Shown piece by piece: positions 6,376-9,028 of a stretch of 9,028 nt of DNA. Both the position numbers and the translations under genes were made by a program. The stretch comes from Nitrospirota bacterium. Its GTDB lineage: Bacteria; Nitrospirota; Thermodesulfovibrionia; UBA6902; BMS3Bbin08. Positions within the stretch are counted from its first letter, which is position 1; every line of letters starts with the position of its first letter. Under the pieces are notes generated by a model. It was not told the origin of the DNA and did no database searches. It was given only the letters and a program-made list of their open reading frames with translations. The stretch is taken from positions 1 to 9,028 of the forward strand of contig JACQXH010000052.1 in NCBI GenBank assembly GCA_016208845.1. The letters are read 5' to 3'.

Positions 6376-6397
6376 CATATGGATAATGTTCTGTCAA
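6369..6397 (-). promoter_or_regulatory. strong sigma70-type promoter for the toxin-antitoxin pair
   Basis: On the minus strand: a perfect TTGACA (6397-6392), a 17-base spacer and TATATT (6374-6369), about 40 bases before the antitoxin start. This is the best promoter match in the window. Confidence 0.65.
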
Positions 6398-6410
6398 AAA
6401 TTTAAAGGGT

Positions 6411-6572
6411 TGATGGGACACGGACTTACACGGATGAACACGGATATTAAAAGAAATATTTATCCACGAAGGGCACGAAGAAAGAAAGCTTAATAGAAAT
6501 GAGTTCAGAGTACAGAGTACAAAGTGCAGAAAAAGATTAGACACGGATTAACACAGAAACGACGGATTAAAA
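6411..6572. repeat. third repeat cluster
   Basis: A GGGACACGGACTTACACGGA unit at about 6415-6445, then a TTTATCCACGAAGGGCACGA copy of the second motif, an AGAGTACAGAGTAC repeat near 6506, and a degenerate GACACGGATTAACACAGAAA unit at about 6540-6571. No gene is seen between the toxin-antitoxin promoter and the start at 6607. Confidence 0.7.
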
Positions 6573-6606
6573 AACATAATAAAATATACAAGCGGGGATG
6601 AGAATA

Positions 6607-7038
6607 ATGAAAAGAAAAAATAATTTTATTGATCTGTGTATATCAGTGCCTGCCCGTCCGGCTTGTCCGCCTTGGTGGATAGGCGGGTTGATCTGTGTCC
6701 TATTTGCATTCAGCTTTTCTGTGTTCGCGGATTCGCTTGATTCCATCCAGATCATCAAGATCTCTCCGCAGGACGAGCGGGCGGTTATCAAGGCCACGGA
6801 CGGGGGACTCAAGATAATAAAAGTGGGGGATTCAATTGGAGAGAATGGGAAGATTATTGAGATCGCCAAGGGCCGAGTCGTGATTGAGGAAAAGACGGCT
6901 GACGGAATGGAGAAAGTAATTATACGGCTTGAAGACGGGAAACAGAAGATAGAGAGGATACGGAAAACGGCGGACAAACAACCTTTGCTTTATGCGCCAT
7001 CCACCAATATGGACAGGGATGTAAAGAAGAATAAATAG
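6607..7038 (+). CDS. small secreted PilP/GspC-like protein
   Basis: A 143-residue product from ATG 6607; an in-frame ATG at 6598 is possible but has its G-rich site touching the start codon. A signal peptide ends near FSVFA-DS (residue 41). The mature part (IQIIKISPQDERAVIK, KIIKVGDSI, KIIEIAKGRVVIEE) follows the strand pattern of the HR domain in type II secretion GspC and type IV pilus PilP, where a small beta domain links inner- and outer-membrane parts. There is no transmembrane anchor besides the signal peptide and no pilus or secretion neighbours, so it is an orphan and its role is open. The signal peptide is odd: residues 15-27 (PARPACPPWWIGG) interrupt the hydrophobic core and are coded by a palindromic insertion. 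Confidence 0.6.
   Translation: MKRKNNFIDLCISVPARPACPPWWIGGLICVLFAFSFSVFADSLDSIQIIKISPQDERAVIKATDGGLKIIKVGDSIGENGKIIEIAKGRVVIEEKTADGMEKVIIRLEDGKQKIERIRKTADKQPLLYAPSTNMDRDVKKNK
6649..6687. repeat. 39-bp palindromic insertion inside a coding region
   Basis: CCGCCT (6667-6672) pairs with AGGCGG (6681-6686) around an eight-base loop. Alternatively the outer CCTGCC (6649-6654) can pair with GGCGGG (6682-6687). Its length, 13 codons, keeps the frame open. It begins GCCTGCC like the palindrome at 4450, and both lie within or beside repeat copies. Confidence 0.5.
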
Positions 7039-7049
7039 ATTTAAAAACA

Positions 7050-7110
7050 ATGGGACACGGATTAACACTGATGGACACAGATAGGCGAAATAGGAAGAAA
7101 ATAAAGAATC
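7050..7110. repeat. fourth repeat cluster
   Basis: A GGGACACGGATTAACACTGA unit plus a GGACACAGAT decamer at about 7053-7083, followed by A-rich DNA leading into the 116-bp duplication. No gene seen. Confidence 0.65.
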
Positions 7111-7194
7111 ATTCACTTCGTGCACTTAGTGGAGAAAGGGAATGGGCCACGGATTGACACAGATGGACACGGATAGACGTAAATTGAAATATAA
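7111..7194 (+). repeat. imperfect tandem duplication, copy A
   Basis: Matches 7217-7310, the start region of the GxxExxY gene, with an offset of 116 in the right part and 106 in the left. The difference is a 10-base insertion in the second copy. It includes AGTGGAGAAA, the ATG and about 18 codons. Confidence 0.7.
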
Positions 7195-7273
7195 GGATAT
7201 AAAGAAGAATAGACAAATTCACTGCGTGCTACTTGGTACACTCAGTGGAGAAAAGCAATGGGCCACGGATTGA
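7142..7273 (+). pseudogene. duplicated start of the GxxExxY gene
   Basis: A 43-residue frame starting MGHGLTQMDTDRRKLKYK, which matches the first 18 residues of the neighbouring GxxExxY protein except for D instead of N at residue 9. It then runs out of homology and stops at TGA 7271-7273, inside the real gene. It keeps the GGAGA ribosome site. It is probably a by-product of the tandem duplication and not a functional peptide. Confidence 0.5.
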
Positions 7274-7710
7274 CACAGATGAACACAGATAGACGTAAAT
7301 TGAAATATAAAGAATTAACAGATAAGGTGATACAAGCTTTTTATAAGGTTTATAACACACTTGGTTATGGTTTTCTGGAAAAAGTCTATGAAAATGCATT
7401 AATGATAGAGCTGGACAAAATGGGTATTTCAGCAAAGGCTCAGAGTCCTATTAAAGTTTTGTATGAAGATAAGATCATAGGAGAATATTTCGCTGATATT
7501 CTTGTGCAGGATTGCGTTATCGTTGAGATTAAGGCGGCAAATGGCATTATCCCTGAACATAAGGCACAATTGCTTAATTATTTAAAGGCAACAAACATTG
7601 AAGTGGGATTATTGATGAACTTTGGCCCGGAACCGGAGATCAAGCGAAAGGTTTTTGATAACTGGAGGAAAGGCAATGGGACACGGATTGACACGGAAAC
7701 GACGGATTGA
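7258..7710 (+). CDS. GxxExxY protein (PD-(D/E)XK-like fold)
   Basis: A 150-residue protein of the GxxExxY family. The naming motif is G38-F-L-E41-K-V-Y44, and a nuclease-like core follows: D80 (EYFADILV), then E90-I-K92 (VIVEIKAA), matching the D...ExK pattern of PD-(D/E)XK enzymes. Family members are usually about 125-130 residues and their function is not established; DNA or RNA processing is only a suggestion. GGAG lies about eight bases before ATG 7258. The first 13 residues (MGHGLTQMNTDRR) and the last 11 (after WRK: GNGTRIDTETTD) are coded by copies of the intergenic repeat, so both ends have been extended by it. The likely original start is near KYKELTDKVI. Confidence 0.8.
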   Translation: MGHGLTQMNTDRRKLKYKELTDKVIQAFYKVYNTLGYGFLEKVYENALMIELDKMGISAKAQSPIKVLYEDKIIGEYFADILVQDCVIVEIKAANGIIPEHKAQLLNYLKATNIEVGLLMNFGPEPEIKRKVFDNWRKGNGTRIDTETTD

Positions 7711-7832
7711 AAAATAAAAAGGGAACTTTAAAAAGGGTATGAGAAAAAACAAAATAAGTAATCTTTTAATAATATTTTTATCAGTGTGCATCTGTGTAAA
7801 TCCGTGTCCCATTTTGTTTTTTGTGTCCTATA
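7694..7832 (+). repeat. 139-bp tandem duplication, copy 1
   Basis: Aligns without gaps to 7833-7971. The middle part, from AAAAAGGGTATGAG through TCAGTGTGCATCTGTGTAAA, is identical by eye, and the flanks carry point differences. Each copy holds a translation start, a signal-peptide core and inverted-orientation repeat units. Confidence 0.8.
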
Positions 7833-7849
7833 CGGAAACGGCAGATTGA
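7739..7849 (+). pseudogene. duplicated signal-peptide start, truncated
   Basis: A 36-residue frame, MRKNKISNLLIIFLSVCICV then NPCPILFFVSYTETAD and a stop. It copies the start of the secreted gene at 7878 and ends right after the hydrophobic core. As translated it would be a short hydrophobic peptide. Most likely it is a relic of the 139-bp duplication. Confidence 0.55.
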
Positions 7850-7971
7850 AGAAGAAAAAGAAAGCTTTAAAAAGGGTATGAGAAAAAACAAAATAAGTAA
7901 TCTTTTAATAATATTTTTATCAGTGTGCATCTGTGTAAATCTGTGTCCTATTTTACTTTCTGTGTCCCATG
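7833..7971 (+). repeat. 139-bp tandem duplication, copy 2
   Basis: The second copy, which contains the working start of the large secreted gene. Its last part reads ATCTGTGTAAATCTGTGTCC, the intergenic repeat in reverse orientation. Confidence 0.8.
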
Positions 7972-9028
7972 CAGACGATTTCACCGTTAAATCTATAGGC
8001 GATTACGGCAATGTGACGGTCATGGAGGTCACAGGCAATTATGACGCGAAAATTTCTGACGGCTCAAACAACAATATACCGCGACAGGAGATAGCAAAGG
8101 AGTTTTTCAAGACGCACAAGGATGAATACGATTTTCTTGTCATTTACACAAACTTCGACTTTGAGATGCCTGATGCCGAAGCAGTGGCATTTTATAAGGG
8201 AGTCAGGAATGATACTCAGGGCATAGGCCTGCCGCTTTTTGATAATTCAGCCCTATTCGGGAGCAGCGGGAAATTACAGGGCTCGATAGACATGGGCAAT
8301 ATATCAAATGTCGCAACAGACCCTTTAGACCCCAATTTTGAGGATACGCTATCTATACTTGCTCATGAACATCTGCACAGGTGGGCGGCGCATGTAAAAT
8401 TCAGAGATGCCGGAGGCCAGACCAGCTCAGCCCTGCTCGGAAAGAATAACGACCACTGGAGCTTCCTGTTAGACACAGACGGCTCCCTCCTCTACGGAAA
8501 TGACTGGCAGGATAATGGCGGCGGCACTTTTACGTCAATTGCCTCAAGAAAATATTACAGCCTGCTCGATCTGTACCTTATGGGATTTATTGATAAATGG
8601 CAGGTGCCCCCGATACTGCTCATCATTAATCCGGATATTGATAAGGCACGACCTTCTGAAACCGGGGTCACTATCAGCGGATTGCCGCAATACATTTCGA
8701 TTGACGATATTATAGCTGTTGAGGGCGAGAGGGCGCCGGCTCCTTCAGCATCTCAAAAGACATTCAAATCAGCATTTATACTGATTACTTCACCGGGGAC
8801 GTTCACAGGCTACGAGATATACGGACTGGAAGCTGTCCGAAGCGCCTGGGTTACAAGGTTTTCAATACTTACAGACGGCAAAGGGCTTATGCAGGTTGCT
8901 TCATCTCTCAAGGAAAACATCCCCGCTAATCCCGGAATCATTCCGCCGTCTTTAGATCCTAGGACTCTGCCCCCTGAAATTAATGACGGCGTGGCATGGC
9001 TGATGACCAATCAGGCGGCTGACGGCAG
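7878..9028 (+). CDS. large secreted metalloprotease-like protein, 3'-partial
   Basis: Open from ATG 7878 to the window edge (383 codons). A signal peptide ends near SVSHA-DD (residue 32); residues 15-32 come from reversed repeat DNA. The central domain has LAHEHLHRW, a zinc-protease HExxH motif with H163, E164 and H167. A possible third ligand is H193 in NNDHWSF, and a conserved-looking YSLLDLYLMGF follows. The exact peptidase family is not clear to me. Residues 367-383 (PEINDGVAWLMTNQAADG) look like the first helix of a prenyltransferase/squalene-cyclase-like alpha-toroid repeat, so a second domain probably continues outside. The ribosome site is weak (AAGGG only one base from ATG). Likely acts outside the cell; the substrate is unknown. 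Confidence 0.7.
   Translation, partial: MRKNKISNLLIIFLSVCICVNLCPILLSVSHADDFTVKSIGDYGNVTVMEVTGNYDAKISDGSNNNIPRQEIAKEFFKTHKDEYDFLVIYTNFDFEMPDAEAVAFYKGVRNDTQGIGLPLFDNSALFGSSGKLQGSIDMGNISNVATDPLDPNFEDTLSILAHEHLHRWAAHVKFRDAGGQTSSALLGKNNDHWSFLLDTDGSLLYGNDWQDNGGGTFTSIASRKYYSLLDLYLMGFIDKWQVPPILLIINPDIDKARPSETGVTISGLPQYISIDDIIAVEGERAPAPSASQKTFKSAFILITSPGTFTGYEIYGLEAVRSAWVTRFSILTDGKGLMQVASSLKENIPANPGIIPPSLDPRTLPPEINDGVAWLMTNQAADG

Noticed and set aside
5605..6405. Long plus-strand open frame of 266 codons
   Set aside because: Antisense to the PIN toxin and antitoxin genes; a shadow frame with no motif.
4434..7310. CRISPR array
   Set aside because: The repeats vary in sequence, have no unique equal-length spacers and are spread between genes; no cas genes are present.
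8500..8715. Small plus-strand frame inside the metalloprotease gene
   Set aside because: Out-of-frame shadow of a gene with clear motifs.

Overview
The window looks like an accessory stretch of a chromosome from an environmental Gram-negative bacterium. A Nitrospirota or Desulfobacterota-type lineage is my best guess. The clues are secreted proteins with Sec signal peptides, a REP-associated Y1 transposase with AAGGGGTCA termini, DUF104/PIN and DUF5678/retropepsin gene pairs, a GxxExxY protein, and many copies of a GGGACACGGATTNACACAGAT-type intergenic repeat. The taxon is inference; there is no rRNA or marker gene.

Region 1 (1-4420, plus strand) is a run of genes for secreted or envelope proteins. 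An alpha/beta hydrolase domain enters from the left edge and is frameshifted near its end, which separates its Ser and Asp from a likely catalytic His. Next is a short signal-peptide gene start (1144-1317). A 1.05-kb REP-type transposon (1326-2377) with 18/20 matching inverted ends follows, carrying a degraded transposase. On its far side lies a lipase-like gene without a signal peptide (2423-3757), probably the stranded body of a gene that the element interrupted. A BIG2 protein gene follows 12 bases later.

Region 2 (4421-7877) is a chain of small cassettes separated by clusters of a 10-bp-periodic repeat (NNACACRGAT). On the minus strand are a DUF5678 plus retropepsin-like protease pair and a DUF104 plus PIN-domain toxin-antitoxin pair, each with its own recognisable promoter. 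On the plus strand are a small PilP/GspC-like secreted protein and a GxxExxY nuclease-fold protein. A 92-bp perfect direct repeat, 1,027 bp apart, brackets the DUF5678/protease cassette.

Region 3 (7694-9028) is a 139-bp tandem duplication that leaves two copies of a signal-peptide start, followed by a large secreted protein with an HEHLH zinc-protease motif that runs off the right edge.

The most striking theme is that the intergenic repeat has become protein. Read forwards it supplies the N- and C-terminal ends of the GxxExxY protein; read backwards it supplies signal-peptide hydrophobic segments. Two gene starts in this zone were duplicated in tandem together with repeat copies. No RNA gene, CRISPR array or convincing intrinsic terminator was seen.
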